This document shows positions 44,201-52,183 of a stretch of 64,000 bases of DNA, in pieces (the first letter of the stretch is position 1; the number at the start of each line of letters is the position of its first letter). The notes beneath the pieces were generated by a model. That model ran no database searches. It saw nothing but the letters and a program-made list of their open reading frames with translations, and was not told the origin of the DNA. The stretch comes from Actinacidiphila glaucinigra (GTDB lineage Bacteria > Actinomycetota > Actinomycetes > Streptomycetales > Streptomycetaceae): contig NZ_FZOF01000010.1 in the NCBI RefSeq assembly GCF_900188405.1, positions 124,001-188,000 on the forward strand, read 5' to 3'. The position numbers were made by a program, and so were the translations under genes.

Positions 44201-44549
44201 CGCCTGGTTCACCGCTCGCCTCGCGGGCATCCAGCAGGCGCCAGGCTCCATCGGCTACCGCGAACTCCTCGTGGACCCGGCCCTCGTGGCCGGCCTCACC
44301 TCCGCCTCCGGCTCGTACCGCACCCCCTACGGCACGGTCGGCACCGCGTGGCGCCTGGACGGGGACGCGTACCGGCTGCGGCTGACCGTGCCCGCGGGCA
44401 CCACGGCCGAGGTGCACGTGCCGGTGACCTCAGGCGACGTGGCCGCGCCGAAGGGCGCCCGCCTCGTCCGCTCCGGTGACGGGGAGCGGGTCTACGAAGT
44501 GGGCTCGGGCGACTGGACGTTCACCTCGACCTACCGCGCCGGCGCCTGA
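41277..44549 (+). CDS. Secreted GH78 alpha-L-rhamnosidase
   Basis: A 1090-residue secreted rhamnosidase. A signal peptide spans about 1-37 (PALAVATGLTALVTILPTAVTA). A beta-sandwich (TPELSWAL...) is followed by an F5/8-type or CBM67-like insert (about 190-370; LDLKSAKTFDEVALYPRAD), the Bac_rhamnosid N domain (RSARLYVSGLGIYDATING), a concanavalin-like module and the catalytic (alpha/alpha)6 domain. The domain has DCPSREKLGWLEQ (catalytic acid Glu) and GNTTLGESWDGGPGQSQNH (second Glu). It hydrolyses terminal alpha-L-rhamnose. AAGGAG lies 7 nt before the ATG. It closes the operon; a strong terminator follows. Confidence 0.94.
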   Translation: MPRPPRRGVRRSPALAVATGLTALVTILPTAVTAEAGAPASLTATTLRTQKLSQALGIDDTTPELSWALTGRSAGLVQTAYRVQAATSPTRLRQGRPDLWDSGKVGSDVPRTVYAGKELGSRTRVYWRVMLWSATGSHGAGHAADWSAPASFETGLTKSGDWQADWITNADWQLGKRQITPVVVKLPRTTARYLRLDVTRLGLPLQENFPDRTWRLQLGEIDVRDDASGTTGLAKGAAVTASESNTLRKTWEPALAVDGLPNSALQTAAGYSSAAHTGPDVAQQPVTLTLDLKSAKTFDEVALYPRADVLTDDGRVPGFPTDYTLATADTPTGPFTQAAAVTGQQPPKPWLPSGLPLFTKDFALPKHVRSARLYVSGLGIYDATINGRQVGDAVLEPANTTFTKRVQYATYDVTDLLRTGGNTVGVSLGNGISNVVSTADRYRKLYGNISDPKLIAQLEVTLADGTVRRIGSGDDWRTTLGPTTSSNWYGGEDYDARRAVPHWDEPRGSRAGWDEAVTVAGPGTADAPATLSARETEPIRVVETLTGKEVPGAEGSRVFDLGRNIAGWPEVTVTAPAGTTVRILPAESLKDGHAFQSISNVGGPLWDSYTTGGSGAETWHPEYGYHGFRYLELKGLPAGATVTVRGKVLHTDNTSAGDFTSSDDLVNGIHSIIRRSIEGNMMSVLTDCPSREKLGWLEQNQLVFPTLAANYDMESQLRKIVRDMSDGQTPEGLITSTTPEYTALPGGYRNDSNWGGAFVLVPWQLYTTYGDEQTLATYYPQMRKYVTFLEEKVSGGILDYGLGDWFTPDTTFPRAVAGTYGYWRVVDAMSRIAALQGDQDAAAEYRAKADATAKALADKYYDPATGTFGGGGHGAEALALDMGAVPADQRDRLLGHFVAGVEAAGYHLNLGEISLPAAFRVLSETGHDDVVGRIATQTTSPSYGYQVLHGNTTLGESWDGGPGQSQNHFMLGAIDAWFTARLAGIQQAPGSIGYRELLVDPALVAGLTSASGSYRTPYGTVGTAWRLDGDAYRLRLTVPAGTTAEVHVPVTSGDVAAPKGARLVRSGDGERVYEVGSGDWTFTSTYRAGA

Positions 44550-44568
44550 CCCGGCCGGTACGGCACGC

Positions 44569-44606
44569 CCCGGCCGGCCGCACCTCCCCATGCGGCCGGC
44601 CGGGGC
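44569..44606 (+). terminator. Terminator of the glycosidase operon
   Basis: A perfect 15-bp stem, CCCCGGCCGGCCGCA (44569-44583) with TGCGGCCGGCCGGGG (44592-44606), and an 8-nt loop, 20 bp after the GH78 stop. It is palindromic enough to act also on the convergent gene. Confidence 0.85.
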
Positions 44607-44656
44607 GGCGGCGTTCAGCGGTCCTGGCGCTCGCGGTGGGGGGCCCAGCGGGCACC

Positions 44657-45094
44657 TCAGCGATCGATCACCCTAGGCGCGTTCGCCGGCCAGGACCCGG
44701 TGCCGACGATGTGCTTGACGAGCCCGAACGCCTCACTGAGGGGGACGGTGTCTTCGGCCGGGTACGCGTCGTGTTGCCCCTTGGACAGGACGAACCCTTC
44801 GCTGGATCCCACAGCCTCCGGGTCCACGGCATGCTCGCCGGGATCCCCTTCTCCTTCGAGCAGTATCACCATCGCGCGCTCGGTGTTCGTCACGAAGGCC
44901 AGCAATCGCCCGGACGAACTGGTCAGCCACGTCTCAAGCCGCATGCTGGCGATTCTCGACCGGAGGATCTCCACCACCGTCCCGGATTCCACGCGCGCAG
45001 GTTCGTCTTCATCGATCGCCCAGTGTTCAAGCACGAGCACGACGGTCTCACGGTCCGATCCAAGAGCCGGCGGCCCGGGGGAAGCGCTGCGCAT
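44657..45094 (-). CDS. Uncharacterised small cytosolic protein
   Basis: A 145-residue acidic protein. The sequence has ETVVLVLEHWAIDEDEPARV, TWLTSSSGRLLAFVTNTERAM, an acidic loop VILLEGEGDPGEHAVDPEAV and a C-terminal LSEAFGLVKHIVGTGSWPAN. The layout (beta strands, a GD/E-rich loop, a helix, then GxxW) resembles small Imm1-type immunity proteins, but that is only a suggestion. GAGGTG precedes the ATG at 6 nt. Codon use is less GC-extreme than its neighbours. It lies between the rhamnosidase terminator and the efflux pump. Confidence 0.6.
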   Translation of the reverse strand: MRSASPGPPALGSDRETVVLVLEHWAIDEDEPARVESGTVVEILRSRIASMRLETWLTSSSGRLLAFVTNTERAMVILLEGEGDPGEHAVDPEAVGSSEGFVLSKGQHDAYPAEDTVPLSEAFGLVKHIVGTGSWPANAPRVIDR

Positions 45095-45131
45095 GAGCCA
45101 CCTCGCCCGGCCGGCGGGCAGCAGGCCCCGC

Positions 45132-46493
45132 CTACGCCCTGGCGGGCCGGGGCAGCAGTGACGCCGGGAGCAGGCCCAGGGCGGCGACCGCGGCGAGGAG
45201 GAGCAGGGTGGTGCCCATCGTGGCGCCCGGCACGCCCGCCGTTCCCGTCGTCCCGGCCGCGACCGCGATGCCCAGGGTCGGCCCGACGTTCATGGCCGTC
45301 TGCTTCAGGCCCCCGACGACCCCGGCGTACCCGGGCGGCGCGTCGCCCACGACGGAGGCGGTGGCCGTCACCATGACGGTCGCGAAGCCCGCGCCGAGCA
45401 CCGCGAACGCGGCGGCCATGGCGGCCCACGCACCGCCCGTCCCGGACCGCGACAGCAGTGCGATGCCCAGGACGACCAGGAGCGTGCCGCAGACCGCGGT
45501 ACGCCGCGGCCCGTACCGGCGCAGCGCGGCACCGGCGACGGGTGCGCCGAGCACCATGAGCGCCGTCAGCGGGAGCACCCTCAGGCCCGTGGCCAGCGGA
45601 TCGAGACGCAGCGCGTCCTGCAGGTGGAACGTGGCCCGGAACAGGGTGCCGAACAGTCCCGCGGTCGTCACCAGCAGGATTGCGACGGACGCCGTCACGG
45701 GCACCGAACGGGCCACCGCACGGGGCACGTTGGGGTGCTTCGCACGCCGTTCGTACGCGACGAGCAGCGCGAGGGCCCCGGCCGCGGCGAGGAGTTCGAG
45801 CAGTGTCCCGGTTCCTGTCCACCCGCGCTCCGGGATGCCCGCCAGCGCGTGGACGAGGGCCGCCAGCGCCATCGCGAGCAGGGCGGCGCCGCCCAGGCCG
45901 ACACGCCCTCCGCCGTCCGCCGGCCGTTCCGGCGCCGGCACCCGGACGGCGAGCGTGAGCGCGGCGATGGCGAGAGCGACGGGGACGTTGATCCAGAACA
46001 CGGCGCGCCACCCCAGGTGCGCGACGACGAGTCCGCCGAGGACGGGACCGGCTCCCGCGGCCACCGCGAGCGCGCTCGTGCGAACGGCGATCGGCCTTCC
46101 CAGCCGGTCCTCGGGGTACGCCAGCCGCAGCAGCGCGAGCGTCGCGGGCTGCAGGAGCGCACCGAACACGCCCTGGGCCACGCGCAGCGCGATGACCCAG
46201 CCGACGCTGCCCGCGACGGCGATCCCGGCCGACGCCGCCCCGAAACCCAGCACCCCGGCGCAGAGCAGGCGCCGGTGGCCGTAGCGGTCCCCGAGCCGCC
46301 CCGACAGCACGAGCAGGGACGCCACCGCCACCAGGTAACCGGTGCTGGTCCACTGGACCTCGGCCACGCTCGCGCCCAGGTCGCGCTGGAGGCTGGGCTG
46401 TGCCACCAGCAGGACGCCGCCGTCCAGGGCGACGATCGCGGCGCCCGCGGCGCTCGCCGCGAGCGCGAGCCGCCGCCGCGCGGGAGAGATCAC
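45132..46493 (-). CDS. DHA2-family (EmrB/QacA-like, 14-helix) MFS drug exporter
   Basis: A 453-residue membrane protein with about 14 hydrophobic segments. Motifs in order: LDGGVLLVAQPSLQRDLGAS (motif D1-like), SGRLGDRYGHRRLLCAG (motif A, GRLGDRxGHRR), ALRVAQGVFGALLQPATLALL and AAGAGPVLGGLVVAHLGWRAVFWIN (motif C, GPxLGG). This is the proton-antiport multidrug pattern. The GTG start overlaps the upstream tetR stop by 4 nt (GTGA), so regulator and pump are made from one transcript and the TetR ligand is probably a pump substrate. Confidence 0.94.
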   Translation of the reverse strand: MISPARRRLALAASAAGAAIVALDGGVLLVAQPSLQRDLGASVAEVQWTSTGYLVAVASLLVLSGRLGDRYGHRRLLCAGVLGFGAASAGIAVAGSVGWVIALRVAQGVFGALLQPATLALLRLAYPEDRLGRPIAVRTSALAVAAGAGPVLGGLVVAHLGWRAVFWINVPVALAIAALTLAVRVPAPERPADGGGRVGLGGAALLAMALAALVHALAGIPERGWTGTGTLLELLAAAGALALLVAYERRAKHPNVPRAVARSVPVTASVAILLVTTAGLFGTLFRATFHLQDALRLDPLATGLRVLPLTALMVLGAPVAGAALRRYGPRRTAVCGTLLVVLGIALLSRSGTGGAWAAMAAAFAVLGAGFATVMVTATASVVGDAPPGYAGVVGGLKQTAMNVGPTLGIAVAAGTTGTAGVPGATMGTTLLLLAAVAALGLLPASLLPRPARA

Positions 46494-47125
46494 GCGGGCA
46501 CCGGCCCGAGGTGGGCGTCGATGACCGCCGTGACGAGCTGCTCGTAGTGCGGCGACTCCGCGCCGGGGCCGTCTGCGCCCAGGACGACCTGGAGACTGCC
46601 CCAGGTCCACAGCTGGACGAGACCGTGCAGATTCGACCAGAGGGCCGCCGCCGTCACCGCGGCGGGCGGCGCGGCGGCGGCCGTGGCTGCGTCCTGCTCC
46701 GCCCGGCACCGGACGACGAGGTCGACGATGGCCCGGAACAGGGGCAGTGACGTCTCCCGCAGCCGCGGGCCGCCGTCCGCCTGCGGCGCGCCGTCCAGCA
46801 GGTCGTGTCGGAACATCAACTCGAACATGCCGCGGTGGTCCAGCGCGTACCCGACGTACGAGCGGGCGGCGGCCGCCAGTTGGGCACGCGGTGCGTCCGC
46901 GCCGGCGGTCGCGGTCGCGAACCGCGCGTGCAGGTCCTCGAAGCCGCGCCGGGCGATCGCCGACAGCAGGGAATCGTGCGTGGGGAAGTGGCGCCGCGGA
47001 GCGCCGTGCGACACCCCCGCACGCCGGGCGATCTCGCGCAGCCCCACCGACGCGGTGCCCCCGGCCAGCACGAGGTCCACGCCGGCATCGACAAGTCGCT
47101 CCCGCAGGGAGCCGCCATCCGTCAT
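46490..47125 (-). CDS. TetR-family repressor of the efflux operon (WHG-type C-terminal domain)
   Basis: A 211-residue regulator. The N-terminal HTH reads SLRERLVDAGVDLVLAGG, then LREIARRAGVSHGAPRRHFP; the Gly-Ala-Pro-Arg in place of the common G-xLY-xHF is typical of the WHG subgroup, as is the C-terminal ALWSNLHGLVQLW. It is the first gene of a two-gene operon with the DHA2 exporter. A 29-bp perfect palindrome 17 bp upstream of its start is the likely operator for autorepression, so induction should raise both regulator and pump. Confidence 0.93.
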   Translation of the reverse strand: MTDGGSLRERLVDAGVDLVLAGGTASVGLREIARRAGVSHGAPRRHFPTHDSLLSAIARRGFEDLHARFATATAGADAPRAQLAAAARSYVGYALDHRGMFELMFRHDLLDGAPQADGGPRLRETSLPLFRAIVDLVVRCRAEQDAATAAAAPPAAVTAAALWSNLHGLVQLWTWGSLQVVLGADGPGAESPHYEQLVTAVIDAHLGPVPA

Positions 47126-47141
47126 GGGGGAGTGTCTACCA

Positions 47142-47170
47142 GCCGGGCGTAGACACTGTCTACGCCCGGC
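47142..47170. promoter_or_regulatory. TetR operator of the efflux operon
   Basis: Perfect inverted repeat: arms 47142-47155 and 47157-47170 (core GTAGACA c TGTCTAC) about one central base. A further TGTCTAC half-site is at 47133-47139. It lies just upstream of the tetR start, where binding would block the tetR-MFS transcript. It is AT-richer than its surroundings. Confidence 0.88.
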
Positions 47171-47390
47171 AATTGGTCCGGACGGATGCGGCACATCGCC
47201 CTGGAGCCACAGTGGGCGCGCGCCGAGCGGGTCTGGCGTCGCGCCGAGTCCGCGCCAGAACTGCCGGGCGGCAGCGGCGCTTAAGGCCGGTTCCGCGGGC
47301 CACCGCCCCCGCGCCGACCACTTACCGCCAGGCGTGGCGATTCATCTGCGGGCGTCCTGTCGCGTGGGCAGCCCGGTCGGCCGTCCCCGG

Positions 47391-47762
47391 TCACGACAGC
47401 CGCCGGAAGACGATGACGTCGGTGGTTCCGTCCGTCAGGAACCAGACTCCGGCGCTGATCAGCAGGAAGCTGGACGGCACCGTGGCGACGGGGCCGAGCC
47501 AGAGCCGACCCGCGAGTACACCTGCTGCCCCGAACAGGAGCAGCGCGCGGTTCACCGGCCTGAGCGGCGGATGATTCTCGGCGGCCGAGGCCCATTTGCT
47601 CGACACCCAGACAGCGGCGGCCAGCGACAGGGCCACCAGGCCGCCGGGCAAGGCCAGATCCTTGATGGTGGCGAGCAGTTGTGATGCGACTCCGAGGGCG
47701 AGCGCTGCCAGGCCGGATCCGGCCTTCACCAACCCGAGCCACGGCTGCGACGGTTCGGCCAC
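47391..47762 (-). CDS. Small multi-helix membrane protein
   Basis: A 123-residue hydrophobic protein with about four membrane segments (GLAALALGVASQLLA, GGLVALSLAAAVWVSS, ALLLFGAAGVLAGRLWLG, SSFLLISAGVWFLTDG). The GTG at 47762 has GGAGG at exactly 6 nt, better than the GTG 24 nt upstream. No family recognised. It stands alone between the TetR promoter and the SUKH-domain gene. Confidence 0.65.
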   Translation of the reverse strand: MAEPSQPWLGLVKAGSGLAALALGVASQLLATIKDLALPGGLVALSLAAAVWVSSKWASAAENHPPLRPVNRALLLFGAAGVLAGRLWLGPVATVPSSFLLISAGVWFLTDGTTDVIVFRRLS

Positions 47763-47914
47763 CCACTGCCTCCGCCCTGTCGCCACGAGTCGCTGTCATG
47801 CTGCCTCAGCCGAACGGCATTGTCGATGTGCGCCGAGAGCGCCGAACTGTGCTTGCGCGCATCGCCGGTCGCGGTGGCCGCGCCGGCCATGGGTGGTACG
47901 ACCCGCACGTTCGC

Positions 47915-49813
47915 TCACACCTCTTTCCGGTGCGCGGTCACGGTGAGGGTCACGTATGTCTCGCCCGGAGCCGGTGGGCGTGTCCACGATCGGGTCCGGA
48001 AGGTGTGCAGACGTCCCCGGGTCAGCGCGAAGCGCGGCAGCGACACCCCGAACTCCTCGGCCACGGCGCGGAGCGCCCGCAGTTCGCCCTCCCGGTGGAA
48101 GTCCTCCGGCGTGAACAGCCGCCCGGGCCCGAATGCCTCCGGGACGTGCCCGCTGCTGCGCACCTGGGTCGGTCGTACCGTGAACGCCCATCGCTCCTCC
48201 CCGGCCTCGGCCATGGACAGGTGGAACACGTCCGGCGTCCCGTCGAACCGTGTACCGGGGGCGCTCCAGACGACGAGCGCGCGGCCCGTGCCGGACGCGG
48301 CCGCCGCCGGGGAAACGAAGCGCTGGTCGGCGAAACCGCCCGGCCTTCCGTCGAAGGCGAAGCTCCAGCCGTCCCCGGCGCTGCCGACGGCCACCAGTGC
48401 CCTGTCCTCGTGCGAGGAGTGCGACCGGCCCCACCACATGGCCGACGATTGAAGCATCACCGGTTCCTGGAGCCCGCCGCCCTCCGAGTCGCCCAGGCGG
48501 GCCGGCAGCTCCGCGGGCGCCACTCCCTCCACCAGGACGAAGCGGTACCCCCGTTCGTACTCGGGCTGGGCGGCGAGCCAGGCCAGGCCGTCCGGTTCGG
48601 CTTCGGCCTCCGGGGCCGGTGCCTCGCCCGGCTCACCGGCACGGGGGGTCGACAGGATCAGCCGTCCGCGTGCCTCCGTGATGACGGGAGCGAGAACCGG
48701 GTCCGCCAGCAGGCCGACGGGGGCGAGGTGGTCCGGTCCGAGCGGGGTCCACTCGGGGAGCGCACGGGCCAGGACGCGCCACGCGGTGTCCGTACGGCCC
48801 CAGCGGGCGTGCTCGCGCGCCTCGTCCACGGCACGTCCGAACACGCCGGCGGCGGTGTACCGGAACGCCCCGTCGCGGGTCCGTTCCACGAGGGCGTCCC
48901 CCGCCCGGCGGGCCTCGTCCGTCGCGCCGCGCATCCGGAAACCCCATGACGCCTCGTCGTGCGAGGAGCGGACGTGCTCCATGGCCAGCAGCGGCAGCAA
49001 CTCGGCGCCGTACACCGGGTGCAGGGCCAGGCCCGCGAAGTCCGCGAGGTCACGGCGTCCCAGGATCCACCGGAGCTGGTCGAGCAGCGGCTTCGCCCGT
49101 GGCCGGCCGAACTCCTCGGCCCGCGCGAGGACGGCCTCGGCCCGGGCGTACCGTCCGGCCAGCGCATCGCTCCTGGCCGTCTCGATGTCCGCGTCGAGCG
49201 CCTCGGTCGTGGCGTTGACGAACTCCCGGCCGGAACGCTCGCCCCCGTGCACCGACAACTGGTGGAACTCGGCGTACATGGCCTCCATGAACTCCCGGAA
49301 CGACGCGTGGCGTTCGGGGAGGTCACCGGACCATCCCTTGTAGTGGGAGACGGCCCACTCCCCGTCCTCGTCGACGTCGCCCGGGTCCATGAGGACGTAG
49401 GTGATGTCGGATTCCACGTCCAACTGCAGTGCCCGGGACCACATTCCGGCACGCATCACCTCCTCGGGCGTCGAGTCCTCGTCCAGGTCGTCTTCATAGA
49501 GCTCCGCGAAGCCGACCTCGTCCTCGAACCAGCGCGCCCCCTGTGTGCCGGCCAGCAGCGAGACGAACCCGCCCGCGTGCCGCCAGCCGTCCGTCACCTC
49601 CAGGAACGCCCGGTAGGACGGCGGCAGCCGGCGCCCCAGCCGCCGCTCGGCCTCCGCTATGCGTTCCGGGCTCGCGGGGGCGAAGCCCAGCCAGCGTGCG
49701 CGCAGGGCGTGCGCCTCGTCATCGGGGGGAGACGCGTCGGGGTCCTGGGCGTCGGCCCACTCCCCGCTCCAGCGTGCGAGGAAGGACCGCCAGTCGAAGT
49801 CGGTGTCCGTCAC
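47915..49813 (-). CDS. Large SMI1/KNR4 (SUKH)-domain protein
   Basis: A 632-residue cytosolic protein. A SUKH domain lies at about 40-190: PASPERIAEAERRLGRRLPPSYRAFLEVTDGW (core LPPSYRAFL), FEDEVGFAELYEDDLDE, a middle phrase DITYVLMDPGD and FREFMEAMYAEF. The rest is helical, with repeat-like segments (LAGRYARAEAVLARAEEFGRP) and a C-terminal beta-rich domain. SUKH proteins are often immunity proteins against polymorphic toxins, or scaffolds; the long C-terminal part is unusual for a simple immunity protein. The GTG start has a weak AGGAT site; an ATG 78 nt upstream lacks any. No toxin gene is adjacent. Confidence 0.75.
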   Translation of the reverse strand: MTDTDFDWRSFLARWSGEWADAQDPDASPPDDEAHALRARWLGFAPASPERIAEAERRLGRRLPPSYRAFLEVTDGWRHAGGFVSLLAGTQGARWFEDEVGFAELYEDDLDEDSTPEEVMRAGMWSRALQLDVESDITYVLMDPGDVDEDGEWAVSHYKGWSGDLPERHASFREFMEAMYAEFHQLSVHGGERSGREFVNATTEALDADIETARSDALAGRYARAEAVLARAEEFGRPRAKPLLDQLRWILGRRDLADFAGLALHPVYGAELLPLLAMEHVRSSHDEASWGFRMRGATDEARRAGDALVERTRDGAFRYTAAGVFGRAVDEAREHARWGRTDTAWRVLARALPEWTPLGPDHLAPVGLLADPVLAPVITEARGRLILSTPRAGEPGEAPAPEAEAEPDGLAWLAAQPEYERGYRFVLVEGVAPAELPARLGDSEGGGLQEPVMLQSSAMWWGRSHSSHEDRALVAVGSAGDGWSFAFDGRPGGFADQRFVSPAAAASGTGRALVVWSAPGTRFDGTPDVFHLSMAEAGEERWAFTVRPTQVRSSGHVPEAFGPGRLFTPEDFHREGELRALRAVAEEFGVSLPRFALTRGRLHTFRTRSWTRPPAPGETYVTLTVTAHRKEV

Positions 49814-49973
49814 CCGTCGATCCTGACATGCGGCACCGACAACGCCCTCTGCCGGTTCCGGTCCCGTACGGGTGTCGGAGACCTGGGTCATGCCGTTGGC
49901 GGGGCGTCGGGAGGGTTCGGTGGCCTCCGAGACCGCGCGACTTCGTGCCGCCCGCGGATCGCCGCGTGGTCGC

Positions 49974-51236
49974 TCACCGGCCGCCCTCCGCCCCCTCCCG
50001 CGCGCCGGAGAACTCGGCGCGCACGGCGTCAGTGTGCTCGCCCAGCGCCGGCACCGGCCCCATCAGGGCCTCGCGTCCGCGTACCGTCACCGGTGGCAGC
50101 AGCCCGCGCAGGGGGCCGGAAGGAGTGTCGAACTCCCGCCAGCGGTCGCGGACTTCGAGCTGCGGATGGGCCGCGAACTCCGCGACCGACCGCAGCCTCG
50201 CGGTCGCGATCCCCGCGCCGTCGAGGCGCTCCAGGGCCTCGTCCGCCCCGAAGGCCGCGAAGTGCTCCTCGATGATCGCGGTGAGCTCGTCGTCGTGGAT
50301 GTGGCGCAGCGGATTGTCCGCGAAGCGCGGGTCGCGGACCAGTTCGGGCCGCTCCAGCACCTTCTCGCACAGGGCGACCCAGTCCCGGTCGCTCTGCACG
50401 CTGATGAAGACCTCCCCGCCGTCGCCCGCACGGTAGTGGCCGTACGGCGAGATCGACGGATGCCGGGCGCCGCTGCGGGCCAGCGGCGCGCTCCCGTACA
50501 GGCCGTGGAAGAGCGGCTGCCCCAGCCACTCGCCGAGCGCGTCGAGCATCGCCACGTCGAAGGCGCTGCCCTCGCCGGTGCGTTCACGCTCGTACAGGGC
50601 GGTCAGGACACCGGTGTACGCGTACATCCCGGCCGCGACGTCGGCGATGGAGATCCCGGCCCGCGCAGGGCTCTCCGGCGTGCCCGTGAGCGACACGAGC
50701 CCCGACTCGCACTGCACCAGCAGGTCGAACGCCTTCTTCGCCGCGTAGGGGCCGTCGTCGCCGTAACCCGACACGCCGCACCAGATCAGCCGCGGGTGCC
50801 GCGCGCGCAGCGCCTCCGCCCCCAGGCCCAGCCGCTCGGCGGCGCCGGGGGCGAGGTTCTGCACGAAGACGTCGGCCTCGGCCAGGATCCGGTCCAGCAG
50901 CGCCCGGTCGGCGTCCTGCTTGAGGTCCAGGACCACGCTCTCCTTGCCGCGGTTGCACCAGACGAAGTACGCCGACTGGCCCCTGGCCGCCCTGTCGTAG
51001 TCCCGCGCGAAGTCGCCGCCCGACCGCTCGACCTTGATCACCCGGGCGCCGAGGTCCGCGAGTTGACGGGTCGCGAACGGCGCGGCGACGGCCTGCTCCA
51101 CGGAGACGACGGTGACGCCCTCCAGCGGCTGCCGTTCCGTCTGTCCCTCCGACCGCCGCTCCGACTGCTGCTGCGAGGGCTGCTGTGATGGCTGCAAGGT
51201 CGCGCTCCTGGTCTGCGTGCGGACGGGAACGTTCAC
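49974..51236 (-). CDS. CaiB/BaiF (class III) CoA-transferase
   Basis: A 420-residue protein with a low-complexity Gln/Ser-rich N-terminus (about 1-36) before the family start LEGVTVVSVEQAVAAPFATRQLADLGARVIKVE (core LADLGARVIKVE). The catalytic Asp lies in FDVAMLDALGEWL, and SPYGHYRAGDG and GVSGYGDDGPYA fit the class III fold, two interlocked rings. It transfers CoA between carboxylic acids. The GTG start overlaps the upstream cyclodeaminase-like gene by 4 nt, so the two form one operon with the IclR gene. Donor and acceptor acids are unknown. Confidence 0.92.
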   Translation of the reverse strand: MNVPVRTQTRSATLQPSQQPSQQQSERRSEGQTERQPLEGVTVVSVEQAVAAPFATRQLADLGARVIKVERSGGDFARDYDRAARGQSAYFVWCNRGKESVVLDLKQDADRALLDRILAEADVFVQNLAPGAAERLGLGAEALRARHPRLIWCGVSGYGDDGPYAAKKAFDLLVQCESGLVSLTGTPESPARAGISIADVAAGMYAYTGVLTALYERERTGEGSAFDVAMLDALGEWLGQPLFHGLYGSAPLARSGARHPSISPYGHYRAGDGGEVFISVQSDRDWVALCEKVLERPELVRDPRFADNPLRHIHDDELTAIIEEHFAAFGADEALERLDGAGIATARLRSVAEFAAHPQLEVRDRWREFDTPSGPLRGLLPPVTVRGREALMGPVPALGEHTDAVRAEFSGAREGAEGGR

Positions 51237-52183
51237 AGGTCCACGGTCGTGCCCAGTCCCTCCGCGCGGGCCACGGCGTGGACGACGTGGGCGGCGGCCA
51301 CATCCAGCGCCGCGTGCCCCGTGGACTTGAAGAGGGTCAGCCCGTCACCCCCGCCGCGGCCGGGGTGGTCACCGGCGAGCACCGAGCCGAGCAGGACGAC
51401 CTCGCGGCCGGGGGAGAGGCCCTGCAGTTCATGGGCCCCGGCCGGGGGAGGGGAGCCCGCCGCGCCGGGCCACTCGGCGAACAGGGCGGCGTCCCTGACG
51501 GTGTCGGCGTCGATCTCGGGCCCGTGGGAGCCGCCGACCGAGCTCACGTGCGTGCCCGGCGCGAGCCACGAGCGGCGTACGACCGGACGCGTGGCCCCGG
51601 TGCAGCAGAAGACGACGTCGGCCCTGCCCACGGCCGCCTCGACGCCGTCCGCCACTCGCGCCCCGGGGTGCAGGGCAGCGGCCTCGCGGGCGCCCCCGGC
51701 ATCCCGGCCGGCCACGAGGACCTCCGCGGCCGGGTGGAGTTCCGCCAGCAGGGCGATCTGGGCGCGGGCCTGGGCCCCGGTGCCGACCACGGTGTGGCGC
51801 AGCGCCCCCGGACGGGCCAGCACCCGCGCCCCGAGCGTGGCCGCCGCGGCGGTGCGCACGGCCGTCAGCGACTCGGCGTCCATCAGGGCCAGCGGGCGTC
51901 CGTCGTGCTCGTCGAACAACGCGACCATGCCCCGGTGCGCACTGCGCCCGGGGCGCGCCGGATCGCCGAAGACCGACACCAGCTTCGCCGCCAGGCCCAG
52001 CCCCGGCACATGGCCCGGCATCGCGCCCAGCAGCCCGGCCGGGGTGCGCGCCGCGATCCGCGGCGGCGCCGACACCTCGCCGCGGCTGATCGCGACGAGG
52101 GCCGTGGCCACGGCGTCCACGACGCGGCGCGTGTCGAGCGCGGCCCGGGTCTGCGCCCGGTCCAGGACGAGGACACCGTTCAT
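51233..52183 (-). CDS. Ornithine cyclodeaminase/mu-crystallin-family protein
   Basis: A 316-residue NAD(P)-dependent family member: N-terminal LLLDR-type VLVLDRAQTRAAL, PPRIAARTPAGLLGAMPGHV, the active-site Lys in GLAAKLVSVFGD and the Rossmann motif VVGTGAQARAQI, followed by CCTGATRPVVRRSWLAPGTHV and HELQGLSPGREVVLLG. Members either deaminate ornithine to proline, reduce cyclic imines (ketimine reductase) or oxidise N-substituted amino acids. Its stop and start overlaps (GTGA with CaiB, ATGA with IclR) show tight coupling, suggesting they act on one substrate pathway. Confidence 0.9.
   Translation of the reverse strand: MNGVLVLDRAQTRAALDTRRVVDAVATALVAISRGEVSAPPRIAARTPAGLLGAMPGHVPGLGLAAKLVSVFGDPARPGRSAHRGMVALFDEHDGRPLALMDAESLTAVRTAAAATLGARVLARPGALRHTVVGTGAQARAQIALLAELHPAAEVLVAGRDAGGAREAAALHPGARVADGVEAAVGRADVVFCCTGATRPVVRRSWLAPGTHVSSVGGSHGPEIDADTVRDAALFAEWPGAAGSPPPAGAHELQGLSPGREVVLLGSVLAGDHPGRGGGDGLTLFKSTGHAALDVAAAHVVHAVARAEGLGTTVDL

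Noticed and set aside
41262..44417. A 1051-codon open frame antisense to the GH78 gene
   Set aside because: Low-complexity translation with no domain; the GH78 gene explains the region.
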